Source of the DNA: Gnetum montanum
Lineage: Eukaryota > Streptophyta > Gnetopsida > Gnetales > Gnetaceae
NCBI GenBank assembly: GCA_015680685.1
Contig: MNCI01033476.1
Location: forward strand, 571,222 to 635,221
DNA length: 64,000 nucleotides
Direction: 5' to 3'
The position numbers were made by a program, and so were the translations under genes. The notes beneath the pieces were generated by a model. The model ran no database searches, was not told the origin of the DNA, and saw only the letters and a program-made list of their open reading frames with translations. Shown here piece by piece: positions 1-11,250 of the stretch. How positions within the stretch are numbered: the first letter of the stretch is position 1; the number at the start of each line of letters is the position of its first letter.

Positions 1-547
1 CCTCTCTTGGAGTCTTTCCAACTCCACCTCTACATGCTCGGCCCTAATCTCTACCATCATCAACTTGCCCTTGGTGGAGATGAGGTTTGATTGAGTTGCT
101 GTGACATCTTGCGGGATGTTGAACAAGGATGTCATTACTTGTCCTATTTGTAGCAACTGATCAATGACATCCTCATGCTCCCGAGGAGTCATTAAGGGAC
201 TGGATAGAGTTTAAGCATTGCGTGCTCCTGTGAAATCCATTGGTGGCACAACAAGGACATTGAAGAACTCTTTGATGTGGTCTGTGACCACTTCTGTAGC
301 TCCTGCTGCATCTCGGTGCTGCATGACCACTACTGTTGCCCCTTCATCAATTTCTAATTGCACTTGGAAAGATGCAGCGTTTCCTAAAATCTGTTGTGAC
401 CAATGTGTCTCCCCTCATCTTGTTTGAATGGACACCATGCCCCATCATGATCTATAGAAACTATGGGTTGTACGGTATTGTCAATGACCTAGAAAAGATT
501 GGCATCATCACGACTTCCCTAGCTAACCATCTTAGTGATGGCCCTGA
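1..547 (-). pseudogene. ORF2-family fragment, C-terminal part
   Basis: On the minus strand this stretch translates, across stops and frame changes, into segments that match the accessory ORF2 of element C at about 35930-36430. Shared words are SNLFEVIN/ANLFxVID, QPIVxIDxxxG, EGATxxVMQH, HIKExFNVL and LLQIGQVMT followed by TKGKL. No known domain is recognised. The fragment is cut by the window edge and, on the other side, by the start of the E1 LTR at 548. No intron-like gap appears. The homology to C is seen directly; the function is unknown. Confidence 0.6.
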
Positions 548-2404
548 TGAAACACCATAAAATCTTAGGACCCTCATGCTTCAGCAGAGTCTTGGAATTT
601 GGGCAAGGATTTCCACAAGTGCAACATCATGATGAGCTAACAGAACGGTGGGTACCAAAGATAGATTGTACAGTTTGACAAGTTTTCTATCTCCAAGGAT
701 GACAAGCCTATTGGACTCTCTAGCCTGCCCAACCAGACAATTGAACCAGTTGGCAGTCTACCTAAGGACCATGATAGGATTTTTTGAAAGTGTTTGGGAT
801 GAGAAAAATAGTTTGGAAAGTTTTCTAACATAGAAGTATGCTACACTACACTGCATAGCATAGCAAGCCTCGAAGAGAACAATCAAGCATCTAAGATGTA
901 AGTTGATGACAAGTTGGTCTTCTAAAGCATTTTCCCATGTTGCAACCATCAAGCAAACTTATTCTACCAACACAGAATGCTATGCTATGCAGCGTAGCAG
1001 AGCATAATAGGGACAAAGCGCACAAAGACCTCCTTTTTCCAAATGACTCCAACAAGAATATTGTACTTGGTAATGCTTTTGCCTCCAAAACTAGCTACCC
1101 CACTTAGCCCTTAGGTGTCGAGCAAAGTTTCTTGCTAGAAAATGGCACATTGAATAAGGAAGCATGATACACTGGCTGCTACGCTATGCTATACTACATA
1201 GTGTAGCATAGTGTAGTAATGATGCAAAAACAACAGAAGTGTTCCAAACATAAATTCAGCAAATTCGAAGGCTTTCCAGCATGAATGAAAAAAATTGCAG
1301 TTTTTTGCATGACCAATCCCCACACCAATGCTTTTTGCTCCTAAGCAAGTTTTTTGTCAAGCCTAGTGGCTACGCTATGCTACGCTACATAGCGTAGCAC
1401 AATGTAGCGAGCAGTTACTTATGCTACACTAATGTGCTAAACAACATAGGTAAGGCAACACTAGCATTGAGGCATCAAGACATCTTTGGTTAGCTCTATA
1501 ACTTGTTGGTAATGATTATTCTTGCCCTAACATCTCTTTGGCAGATAAAATTAGCAAGGTTGCTTCATTTTGCATACCCTTGGTCAATCCCAAAAAATTG
1601 TTCCTATGCTTGTCCTTGCTTGAAAGAGTAGGGAAGATGTAGTCTGGGAGCATAGGCTCCATTTTGCTTACATTGATGGCACACTGGATTTTGGCACATG
1701 CAATTTTAGCAGTATGGTCACAGTGTAACAAAGTTCATCTCCAGCATCTCACACCTACATAGTACAATCATGTTTGCACCTTGTGGGGCCTAGGACACGT
1801 GGCATCCAGACTGAATTTTCCTCCTACTCCTAGCCCTATAAATACCCTAGAAAATAATGCTCGAAGGGTTGGCAAAAAAGTTGGCTGCTGGGTTGACTAT
1901 TTGATTTTAGCATTGATTGGCTTTAAAGTTGGCTTTCGGAGAGCATAGTTGGCAAATTTTAGCACTCTAGTTGGCTTTGAGTTTGTTAGTTGGCTCCATG
2001 GTTTAGAGATCTATGAGCATACTACGTTGTGTATGCTGTCCCTCTTCTATGTTGCATGTTCTATTGTACACCTTTTAGCAAAGCAAAGGATCAAACCTGC
2101 GACCTTGAGACGGTGCACTTTCTCACCCAAGTTTGTTTGGCTATTCGCTTACTATCATCATTGTTTTGCATTATTTTCACCACTTTACATTTGTCAATTG
2201 TCGATTTACTTCGTGTGTCTCACTTCCAAAAAAAGCATTTACAAAAGGTTAAGATACACCGATTAAGTCCCTGTCTGATCGACTAGACCATTCAGGGCAC
2301 GCCGCTTCCATTTCTCTCCAGTACGGCCCTTGCATGGATCTAGGGTTAAAATGTTTACTCAGTAACCTCTCGGTGTTCCAGCCACCGATGTTTTCAGTCA
2401 CTAT
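548..2404 (+). repeat. 5' LTR of E1
   Basis: It starts TGAAACACCATAAAAT, close to the start of both E2 LTRs. It ends with a stretch (about 2270-2404) that matches the E2 LTR end, including AAGTCCCT, CATTCAGGGCA and GGTGTTCCAGCCA. The middle carries palindromic GCTACGCTATGC / GCATAGCGTAGC words at about 840-1430, as in E2. The exact right border is uncertain by a few bases because the CA end is ambiguous. Confidence 0.65.
1837..1844 (+). promoter_or_regulatory. TATA box of the E1 LTR
   Basis: TATAAATA preceded by CCTAGCCC. The same CCCTAGCCCTATAAATA context is found in both E2 LTRs (56091 and 62784), which supports an LTR promoter. Confidence 0.5.
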
Positions 2405-2410
2405 AGTTTT

Positions 2411-2428
2411 TGGCGCTAGAAGGAGGAC
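2411..2428 (+). other. Primer-binding-site candidate of E1
   Basis: TGGCGCTAGAAGGAGG starts a few bases after the LTR end. The equivalent place in E2 has TGGCACTAGAAAGAGG, and in element B TGGCACTAGAAGAAGG. The position and leading TGG fit a tRNA 3'-end complement; I did not identify the tRNA. Confidence 0.45.
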
Positions 2429-3111
2429 CTTTTTGGTGCCCTTTCTGCATCTATTAGGTAGTCCTACATGCTATTTGTACCTCGTCAACTACTAACATAG
2501 ATATGACACCTTTGTTGTTGTCTATGCATCGTGTGGTATAGACTAGTTGCAACAACGGTTCCTTTGGAACTTGGCAAGATGAAAAGCCTCCGATTGCCTA
2601 TTAATTTCTACGTTTCTCGTTTGTGATTTTCCTTGAAATCACACAAAATGATTCTGCCAACAACCGTAGTTCCCACCTTAAACCTTGAGGTTTTTTTCAT
2701 GGCTCAAAGAACCATAGGCGCTGAGTGACCACCTAGCCTAGTGCTAGCACTACACCAATCTCTTAGGATCTAACATGTATCACCTAAGTTCTTGGTGTAA
2801 GATGCAAAGCGTTATTACTTTCTCTACACAAAGATCTAGGAAAATCTACCCCTGGATCGCCAAGAACTTGAGGAAAAATTCAACTTCGAGTTCCTTCATT
2901 AGAACAAGAGGGAATTTATCCCTACCCCTGACCTTACCATCCACCTAATGAAAACATATCAATGGATCCTAGACTAATTGATGTGAGTTAGTAAGTCTAG
3001 GAAGCGAGACATGGAATTCCATTACAATGAAGCGTTCCAGGGTGGACAAGAAGACTTGGACTCCCAGTTCAAGGGGGATGTTCGACTTGCCCTGCAACTA
3101 TCCCTCCTACC

Positions 3112-4874
3112 TTGGTCTTTGAGTCAAACCCACTTTTTACATCTACCTCTTTTATAACTACCACGAATCCACCACAACCTACACCTTCACCAACCATGAG
3201 CATCCATCTCATATCCTTAGCGTACCAACATGTAACCCCTTCAATTTCATTCCTAGGCACTCTCTCTCCTCACTCTGTCTTGTCATCGTACCTAACACCA
3301 GTCACAGCTAAATTGTTGTACCTACACATTGCACCTACCTCATTGTTGCATGGAGTTCCTACTCCCATTCCATTGTTCGTGGCTATCCTACCATTAGTAG
3401 TAGCCCTACCTCCAACCGCGTGGTGGTCCTCGACCACTTCTCTCCTTGTTTCACAACCCTCCCAGATGTCACACTATGTTTACCACCAAGCGTACCAAGT
3501 CCCGCAAACAGTACAACCAAGTGCTGGACTATGGTCCACCCCATCAATCACACAAATGACTAACCCTATAGCACTGCTAGTAGTCGTCGCTTCAACAGCA
3601 TCACCCACTAGGTGGTGGACCGCACATGCAACACCCTTCGTAGCAATAGCCCCAACAGTACCCCCTATGAGCTAGGCCACTACCCTTACAATGCCACTAA
3701 CGATGGTCACCCCTACAACACCACAACCATCTGCATTGTCTCTAGGTCTAGATCAAACATTCCAACTTATCCAGACCCTGATTGAAGAGATTAAACATCT
3801 CAAAGCTGCCGATTCTGACATAGTGTAGGTCATGGATTTCTACCATGATGATCCCATCAGCAAGATCGTTCCCATGCTCACATTACCCCCTGGGATGCCA
3901 CTCCCCCAATTCACAAAATACAATGGGGAGGGTGATCCCAATGCACATCTAGTCATGTTTAGATTCGAATCCTTGTTGTTGCAGCAGTGGCCACATACTC
4001 TCATCCATGTCTTTGCTATGTCTTTGATGGGAAAGGCTTTAGACTAGTACTGTGCTTCCATGAGTCTCCATCTCAACTCTAGAGGAGCTGCTGACTCAGT
4101 TTGTGACCCACTTCAAATATAACTTAAAGTTAGAAGTCACATTGGATCAGTTGATGAGTGTCAAGCAAGACCTGCTTGAGTCGGTGCAAAAATTTATATA
4201 GCGGTGGAGTGCTACCCTAAATGAGATTCATGAGCCTATCATGGAGGCCCATCTATTGGCTATCTTCAAGGGGATAGTAAATAACTTTATTAAGTTGAAA
4301 CTGTACTATCTAGTCCCACACTCTCTTAGTCAAGCTTTCACCCAGATGAAGAGCATCTAGGACGTAGTTGAAGCTAGTAAAGACTCAGCCTATGTTGCAT
4401 ATAAAAATACATATGCCAAAAAGGACAAAGCGAAGGGCAAGGCCATGATAGCCACAGAGGTTGCTGTGGAAAACAAGGCCAAACCCAACAACAACAACAA
4501 CAAAAAGATGGCCACAATGTCGAGTAACCCCATGCTTGGCTTAAATAACGTTGCTCAACCCTCAACGTTAGCACCAGAGGCATCAACCTAGCATAAACCC
4601 AACTTCGAGCTCCAAGTACACCCCTCTATTCATCAAGCCTTTAGAAATTTTGAAGTAATTGTTGGGGGCTGGGTACATCCAACATAAGTAGATGTCAGAG
4701 GAGACAACCAAATGGCATCAATGGTACTACAAACTTCTTAGGAACCCCTCCTTGGCTACGCCCAACAAGCCGCCAGTCCCTAAGAACTTTTGGTTGGAAC
4801 AGTTTTGTGACTACCATCAACTTTGTGGTCACAACATAGATTACTGTGTAGCATTAAAAGATGACATCCAATAG
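3112..4874 (+). pseudogene. gag: gag pseudogene of E1
   Basis: One frame runs from 3112 through in-frame stops near 3676 and 3826. It gives a Pro/Thr/Ser-rich N-terminal part, then a retrotransposon gag core at about 3832-4350 (LPQFTKYNGEGDPNAH, then LMGKALD). A frameshift near 4065 moves the reading to STLEELLTQFVTHFKYN, and a stop falls at about 4200. A Lys/Asn-rich tract (AAC repeats, 4485-4510) follows. A knuckle of the C-x2-H-x3-GH-x4-C type lies at about 4806-4850 (CDYHQLCGHNIDYC). Gag would form the particle that packages the RNA. Related to E2 gag at 57284-59210. Confidence 0.75.
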
Positions 4875-5565
4875 ATGATTGATTAGGGGAAGTTGGTTCT
4901 AGATGAAAGCAACCATGTCCATCCCAAAAATCAATCCATGCACATCTATAAAGACCCCCTCAATGGCAACAACGTGGGGTATGTCATCAACATAATTGGC
5001 ATAGATAGTGACCCAGAACCACCACAGTAGCCATTTGTGGTTTGTGTACCCCAACGTAGCATAGTGACATGAACAATGGTGAAGAAGATGCCACAACAAC
5101 CATTCATCCTTAAGGTTTCCCCTTGGACATCCGCCCCTGCACCCTTTGTGTTCAAAACAAATACCATTTCCCACGCTAACACCAGAAATACCATATGTCA
5201 TTAGGGGGCCAAAACCCTCAACTGCCCCTGCCACATAGAACCAATTTAAGATAGCTCCACAGCTTCTTCGTTCAAGAAAAGGGGAAGAATTTCTGATGGG
5301 CAAGATAGGCAAGGAATGTACCACATCAAGTTCTCCTAAGCCTACCCTGTTGCCCTCCATGCCTATGTCCCCATCATCATCAATAGTTGATGCCCCTATG
5401 CACACACAATCATCATCATCCTACCCAAGAAGGTCTAGCCCCAAACTCAAAACTGGTCCTCCTTGAGAGATTCATCTCCTAGGATGAATGGAGGAGGAGA
5501 AGGGTAGCAAACACCAAGAAAGTGGATAGGGCCTTCTAAATGCCTTTACTTAAGTCAAATAGGCT
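4875..5565 (+). other. gag-protease linker of E1
   Basis: This stretch continues the polyprotein with many stops. It contains PFVV and PFIL segments like the PFVIKVP repeats of E2. No domain is recognised. Confidence 0.35.
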
Positions 5566-6393
5566 TTGAAACAAAAGAATAAAACTTTAAGCCTATATGA
5601 CCTGGTAATGACCTCCATTGCACATTGCGAGGCCTTGGTTTGCATGTTAACGTCGATACTGGATGATGGAGACATGCTGGCGGAGGAGAAAGCAATCCAT
5701 GTAGTTATGCTTCCTTCTACACCTGAAGAACTACAGCCAGCTCAGTTGACATTTTGTGATGAGTCCATTAAGGATGACCCTGAGAAGGGCTAGGTGACAA
5801 TAACACCCTTGTTTATCATAATCTAGGTCGGTCAACACAAGATTTGAAGAGTACATGTTGATGAAGAGGCTGCTACAAATGTCATCCCATTCCCCATAGT
5901 GGACAAACTAGGCTTGGTTGATCAAATCAAACCCACAACAACCTCATGTTTGAAGTCATTCAACGGAGCATGCGTAGTGGTAAAGGGGACTGTTCACATC
6001 AACTTTGTGGTAGGGAACCAATTCCCCACAAACGCGACATTCATCATGGTAGAAGAGATGCCTGGGTTTAACCTAATCTTGGGGAGGTTGTGGTTAGCCC
6101 AACTCAGGGTTGTCTCTTCAGCCATACATTAGGAAATCCACCTATCCTACGTGGGTGGGGAGGTGGTAATCTATGGTGACAAAGTGGTCCCTCAAGCAAT
6201 AAACAATGTCAACATGGAGCAGGGTTCAAAAGTAACAACCTTTGAAAATGAAGCACCTATCCTCACTGAGGATACTTGTTTGGCTAATGAGCTGGCCCAA
6301 AATGCTGGCTTAGAAAATGAAGTCACATGGGTTGAGTTGCCTTTTCAAGCAGTAGATAACGATATAGAAGAATACCAAAACAAAGCCCCTTGA
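5566..6393 (+). pseudogene. Retropepsin-like protease region of E1
   Basis: The segment at 5840-6130 has the layout of a Ty3 protease: an active-site strand (VDEEAATNVIP, Asp codon 5860-5862), a central NFVVGNQFPTNATF part and the ILGR-like signature FNLILGRLWL at about 6067-6096. The residue two after the catalytic Asp, normally Gly, reads Glu, so the catalytic loop is altered. Stops occur at 5791 and near 5825, and after 6130. An acidic tail ends at 6393. No reverse transcriptase follows. Such a protease would cleave Gag. Confidence 0.65.
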
Positions 6394-6599
6394 CCTTATG
6401 CATCACCGAGCCCATGATGGGTTAGGAAGTAGCTACGAGAATGATCGTTACTTGCGTTAGCGTAATTACCACACTACTTCCAACATGATCGCCTTTATCA
6501 ACCATATGTTTATTGTTCACACTGTTTGCTTCATATTTGTTTGTTTACGCTAGCATTTGCCTTATTTTTTAAATCGTTCACATTACGCCCACTGTTTAC

Positions 6600-6770
6600 A
6601 TTGTGAAATGGCTCGCTAAGGCCTAAAACTAGCAAAATTGTTTTTTCTTTAGCATCATCTAGTGGCCCAAAATGGCCTAAAACTACTAGCAGCTTGAAAT
6701 GGCCTAAAACTAGCAACGACCCGGAATGACCTTAAACTATTGTTATGGCCCAAAATGGCCTAAAACTAAA
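6600..6770 (+). repeat. 3' tandem repeats of E1
   Basis: About five imperfect copies of a 25-35 bp unit built on ATGGCCTAAAACTAGCA. A related tract (GGCCCAAAAAGGCCTTAA) lies in the same relative place in E2 at about 60327-60400. Such repeats are typical of the untranslated 3' part of Tat-like elements. Confidence 0.6.
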
Positions 6771-6965
6771 ATGAGATGCTCCCAAGGAGCTTAATTAATT
6801 AATAAAAAGAAAGAGACAAAAAAATAGACTAAAACCAAATACAACACACTAACCAAAATGAAATAAATTTATTTTATTCCATGCTTCATTTAAAATTATT
6901 AATCAATAAGGTTTACAAAATTTTTTGAGAATCTAAAAACAAGAATAAAACTTTTTGCTACTATG
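6771..6965. other. Junction of E1 and F, no gene seen
   Basis: AT-rich sequence between the end of E1 similarity and the last exon of F ORF2. I see no LTR end or target duplication that would date the junction. Confidence 0.4.
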
Positions 6966-7028
6966 CTATAAGTCTTTGCCTGTGCCACCATTCCCTACCT
7001 TAGTGGGTCCTGCATTTTTGTTTGGATC

Positions 7029-7115
7029 CTACATAACAAAGAAAATAAAATAATCAGTTAGAGCTGTGACAATTTTTTATAAAATAAATTATCACACCAA
7101 AAAAAAGTGACTAAC
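7029..7115 (-). other. Predicted intron, F ORF2 (last)
   Basis: Minus-strand donor GG|GTTAGT and acceptor TTATGTAG|GATCC, 87 bp. Splicing joins the reading frame ...GSSR to DPNKNAG... without a stop, whereas reading through stops early. Confidence 0.45.
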
Positions 7116-7936
7116 CCGAGACGACCCCACATCCATTTTAGGGGGTATTCGATCTAGGCCGGCCGTGATGCATTGGAAGATCTCCTCCTCAGTAATGTTA
7201 GTCCAATTCCTATCTCCCAGATCTACATTTGTTGCAACTTTCTCCTTTTCTATGGTTGTCCATCTCAGTGGTCCTGGAGAAAAGGTGGTAGTAGTGGCCT
7301 CACCCACGGGAAAAGTCATCTCTCATTTAGGAGATTCATTGACTGTCACCTATTGCATGAACCTGTCATAAGCCCCAGAAGCAAAAATGATGTCAAGGAA
7401 TACCTCATAGGTATGCAACTTGACGAAAGCATCATGATACTGTTTACGGTAGGTGTCATGCTCTAGTTTATACATGTGTTTGTGATTCTTCTGTGCCTAC
7501 GCCCACTCATAAACCTTTGCACTGTAGTCCTTCCAATCTTGGTTCTTCTAGGCTAGAAGGTCCATTTGCATCTACTATTCGATTATTTCATGCATGGCTT
7601 CATTGTTGTGTCACAAAGCCATCCAATATCTTGCATAATTGATGACAACCATGCACCAATTGCCATCGTTAGTATCCCAGGCCAATAGGAATTCATTCCT
7701 GGATCAGAGATCTCTCACCTCAACAGTTAGATTAGCCTTCTCTTTCTCAAGCCTTTGCACCTGTTTCCAGAGGTCTTTGTTTACATGCCTGCATTCCCAT
7801 AGGGAGCGTGTTGAGTACAATGTGCATTTGCTTACCTGGTCGTATATGTGATGAGGTACTTCGGTTACTTCCTGTGGGAATTTGGGCATAGCTTCGACCT
7901 CTATTGCTTGCTTAGGGTTCCACTTAAGGTGAGAGG

Positions 7937-8025
7937 CTGTAAACCACACATAGAAAAACATTAGTCATAGTAACATAGCGAAAATGTAACAATATAGAAA
8001 GCCTAGTGTAGCAACTTTAACTTAC
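7937..8025 (-). other. Predicted phase-1 intron, F ORF2
   Basis: Minus-strand donor GAAGTGG|GTAAGTTAAAG and acceptor TGGTTTACAG|CCTCTC, 89 bp. It joins NPEV to ASHLKWNPKQ in frame. D has GTAAGTTAAG after SPDE at 49627, in the same phase. Confidence 0.6.
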
Positions 8026-8429
8026 CCACTTCTGGGTTGATATGCTTTAGATGGTCGATCATGTCGTCGACCACCCCCTTCATGAAAGTGAATTTGTCTT
8101 GGGTCTCGATCGACAGTCACAAGCGGATTGAAGAAGGGCCAGATGTATTGACGGTGGTGTTTGCTACATGGTAAAACATGTTAGCCATAGTGGAGAGAAC
8201 CATGGTAGAGCTGATGAATAATGTAAATGACAATGTAAAGCTCCTACCCAGTAAACCCTCAGGGGTGATAATGAGGGGGTCACCCATCAATACATTGTTA
8301 AACAAGCGCTCAAACTCACTAGCATCAAAATGGAGCCCATCTCCTTCTAGCTAACCTAATAGTGTAGTAGTGTTCTTAATACTCATATGCCCCTCTAGTA
8401 TTGAACTAGACTCGATGAAAGGGTCATTA

Positions 8430-8617
8430 GTAGGGGCCTCTTCTTGATTGGTAGGAGCCTCTTCCTCATCAGCTAGGGCCCTTTCTTCATTAGTAGGCCC
8501 CCTTCCTCATTGACTAGGGCCCTTTATTCACTGGCAGAAGCCTCCTCCTCATTGGCAAGGGCCTCTTCCTCACTAGCTGAGGCCCTTTCTTTTGTGGCAG
8601 GGGCCTCTTCCTCACTA
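8430..8617 (-). repeat. Glu/Ala-rich tandem repeat in F ORF2
   Basis: Repeated GAGGAAGAGGCC words encode EEEA-type repeats (EEEAPATKERASASEEEA and similar). The same position in C ORF2 (about 35780-35860) encodes an EPEQ-rich acidic tract, also repetitive but different in sequence. Confidence 0.6.
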
Positions 8618-8689
8618 GAAAACAAAAAATTGTAAAATTAAAGAAAAGGAAAAACATTTATTAATTCTACTTGTTAGAATGGAGGATAT

Positions 8690-9472
8690 CCCCCATAACT
8701 AAACTTTTGATCATAGTCAGAACTAACAAATGAAAGGGTTGGATCCATGCATTTTGAAAATATTGGGACCTGGTCATATCCAAACTACTGGGTGTCTTTT
8801 GATGTTGTGGTTAGAATGTATCCAAATTGGGGTGCACACACTATATTAAAGTTGACATAGTAGGGCAAGTTAGAAGATGAGGTTAATTGATAAGGAGTTG
8901 ACCCACCTATGGCTGTAAGATGGTATGCAAGGATTGGTATGTCTCCCTACATGTCTATATTCATTGGACCCCATAGTTGTTGCAGTTTTGATTGGTGGCC
9001 CTAATAAGATAACATGAGGCATTGGGTTCTAGGAAAAAGATGCATCACAATGTTGGACTTGTGATGAGTTGGAAAATGTAGTGATCTTGGAACTGTGATG
9101 CCCCTTCCTATGGTTGTGTCTAAAGAAGGGATGCCTTCAATGTTGTGGAGGGTTTCCACTGCTATTGATAGTAGAAGCACAAGTAACGTTCATGGGTTGA
9201 TGTTGTGGTGCAAATCCATTGGGTATAGTCGATGGTAGGCAAAGGATGAGAATGTTGAAATTGAGGAGAAGTGTAAGATACCCAAGGTGGTGGTCCTGTT
9301 TGTGAGGATATGGGTTGATGGTATTAAGAAGAATGATAATAATGTGGTGAGATAGAGGATGTTAACCTAGTTGGGAAAATAGGATGTTGGACTTGATAAG
9401 CACTTGGGTTTGGATGATTGGAAGGGTGTAACCAATTTGGGGTTGGCTTCCCCCATGACTGGGATTTTTACC
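8690..9472 (-). other. Pro/Gln/Tyr-rich C-terminal part of F gag
   Basis: Minus-strand translation after the zinc knuckle continues as HPNPSAYQVQHPIFP and further Pro/Gln/Ser/Tyr-rich text with scattered stops. Element C has the same kind of tail at about 31900-32700. No domain is recognised. Confidence 0.4.
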
Positions 9473-10691
9473 ACTATGATTGAACATAGTATTTTTGTAT
9501 GAAATTTGAATATAACATTCTTCCCCTATGTTCATGTAAATGTGACAAGATTGGACATTGACCTTTGAGGTGATCATACAGGCAAATGTTACATTGATAT
9601 GTATGATTGGTAGTTAAGTTCTTATTCTCTTCTACCCTTCTTTCCAATTGTCTAGTGGTATTCTGTTCTATTTCTTAGTTCTTCATGACTCTACCTCCAA
9701 TAATATTGGCATATTCTCCACATTTTTCTTGTATCCACTCCATAATCTTATTAATATTTGCCTTAATTTTTTCTAGTGATTGTAATATTGGCAAATATGG
9801 TTTCACCTCTTTGAGGTGAGTTGATTTTTCCTCTTCTTGATTATGGACCTTTGTTAGGTTGAGATTTTGGTCCCATTGAGATTTTTCAAGTTTCTCCCAT
9901 TTAGCCATTTCTCCTTCTTCTTTTGCTAGCCACTTAATAAGATCTTAGAATTGATGGGTTCGTAGTTCATATAGTTGACTTGGGGCATACATTCCTAAGG
10001 TTTCCCTTATTTCATTACGGAGCCCATCTATGATATGGTAAATTAGCCTCTCCTCAGAGAACCCATGGCCTGGGAAGTTGTTTAACAGTGCATAATATCT
10101 TTCTAAGGCCATGTCCAAGGGTTCATGTTGTGTTTGTTTCCATTCTTGGATTTTTCTCCTCAAGGTTAATACTCTTGCATAGGTTTGATATCTTTCATTG
10201 AAGAGTTCTACCATTGTTGGCCAATGTCGAATTGATTTTGGTTTTAAAGACCTATACCATACTTTTTCTTGGCCAACGAGTGTCATGGGAAAGAGCTTAA
10301 GTTTTTGCCATCCATTATTGATGTTGTTCCATACACAAGCATCATGGAAGGCTTGTAAATGATGTTGTAGATCTAAATCATAGCCTCCTAAAAACTTGGG
10401 AAAGTTGTTTAAATCAAGCCTGGGTAGACGACTTTTCTTACAATGCCTGTAGGATATTCGAGTAGCCTCTTGTATATGCATTAGGCTCCCAGTGGCCAGT
10501 TGGGGTTCATCATCACCAAGTAGATTATGAGTTTGTAAGTTGGGATGATGTTGTCTTTGTTGATGTACATAGGAGACCCTTGCATTAGGTTGAGTACTCC
10601 AAACTTTGTCTTCATTGTCATATAATTCATTGGTTCTCCAATGAATTGCCTTACTAGTTGTTGCATTATCATAGTCTTGTGAGAGGGACAT
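9473..10691 (-). pseudogene. gag: gag of F, nearly continuous
   Basis: Starts MSLSQDYDNA, matching the MSLSHGSDNA start of C gag. One frame runs 10691-9475 with only two internal stops (9942-9944 and 9672-9674). The gag core is at about 10400-9950 (FPKFLGGYDLDLQHHLQAFH, VWYRSLKPKS, FNERYQTYARV). A Lys/Glu-rich helix lies at 9908-9675. The zinc knuckle at 9593-9555 reads CNICLYDHLKGQC, a C-x2-C-x3-H-x4-C spacing, one residue shorter than the usual retroviral box. All four metal ligands are present, unlike the C copy. Gag would build the particle and bind RNA. Confidence 0.78.
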
Positions 10692-10798
10692 TTTTGTGAA
10701 ATTGTGTGTGACTTATTTACAATTATTTCCTTCTAAAAGATATATCGTTAATACTTTTTTACAGTGATCTTGTATGATATAACTAATCTAAATAACTA

Positions 10799-10823
10799 GC
10801 ACCATCCTCGGAAATGGTGCCAA
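10799..10823 (-). other. Primer-binding-site candidate of F
   Basis: Directly after the LTR end (minus strand CTCATCA) comes TTGGCACCATTTCCGAGG. Element C has TTGGCACTATTATTAGGG in the same place. GCACCAT and ATGGTGC within it could pair. The tRNA is not identified. Confidence 0.5.
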
Positions 10824-11250
10824 TGATGAGTGGTGAGGTGCCCCTACACTCAACCATATGGATATGAGCATTCATGCATGATCTGGTTGAACTCCGTAGA
10901 CAAACTAGTTGTGGTGTCTAGATAGTTACTCATTGATCATAGTTTTCTGTCTTCCCACCTGGACTAGTATTTGCTTTGTCACATATGGTTTAGTCTAGAG
11001 TGAGGTGTATGATGTGGTCCTAAACTAGCACTACTCCTAGAGGTAATGGAAAGTAACTTTGATTAAGCTAAGAGGGAGTGAGAGAGAGAATCTATCTTCA
11101 ACTACTTTAGTTGAGAAGACTTAGCTCTAACATAACTTTTCATTGGAAGGAGAATTTATCTTGGAAATATATAGTCAAGTTGCCCATAAATGGGGCTCTA
11201 GCCTAAATTATATGTTTAATATTTTCCCTAAATTATATGAAAATAATTTT
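10824..11250 (-). repeat. 3' part of the 5' LTR of F
   Basis: The minus-strand sequence up to 10824 aligns with the downstream half of the C LTR: ACCATATGTGACAAAGC, AGTCCA(A/G)GTGGGAAGAC, CATGCATGAATGCT, ending ...CTCATCA. Similarity fades beyond about 11050, so the LTR start is not placed. Confidence 0.6.

Larger units (their letters stand above)
548..6780 (+). mobile_element. E1: Ty3/gypsy-like element, gag-protease, 3' truncated
   Basis: The element has a 5' LTR (548 to about 2404), a primer-site candidate, a gag pseudogene, a retropepsin-like segment and a 3' tandem-repeat tract. It parallels E2 at 55448-63489 in LTR ends, gag and 3' repeats. Homology stops near 6780 and no 3' LTR follows before element F begins, so the right end is lost. 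No reverse transcriptase or integrase is visible in the roughly 4.4 kb internal part, so this was a non-autonomous copy. Confidence 0.7.
6966..8617 (-). pseudogene. F ORF2: spliced coiled-coil protein of unknown function
   Basis: Minus strand: a Glu/Ala repeat (8617-8430), a segment FNNVLMGDPLIITPEG (about 8310-8255), a helical segment ending HLKHINPEV, an 89-bp intron, then a Lys/Glu-rich coiled-coil part (7936-7700, e.g. WKQVQRLEKEKANLTVE) and a frame-broken part to 7320. A segment at 7319-7116, an 87-bp intron and a last exon (7028-6966, DPNKNAGPTKVGNGG...) end in TAG. Both introns join exons in frame. A further possible acceptor (TTTTCTAG) lies just before the Glu/Ala repeat and would link gag to ORF2. 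At least one frameshift and several stops break the middle. Related by layout and intron position to D. No known domain recognised. Confidence 0.5.
6966..11250 (-). mobile_element. F: gag plus ORF2 retroelement
   Basis: Read on the minus strand: 5' LTR end (10824 and rightwards), primer-site candidate, gag (10691 to about 9473 with a Pro/Gln-rich tail to about 8690), then ORF2 (about 8617-6966). LTR end and gag are homologous to element C. No pol is found. Neither outer border is resolved: LTR similarity to C fades around 11050-11250 and no 3' LTR is visible to the left. Confidence 0.6.

Noticed and set aside
4899-5405. 168-codon open frame on the minus strand
   Set aside because: It lies antisense to the E1 gag-protease linker, whose plus-strand text matches E2; composition is that of a shadow frame.
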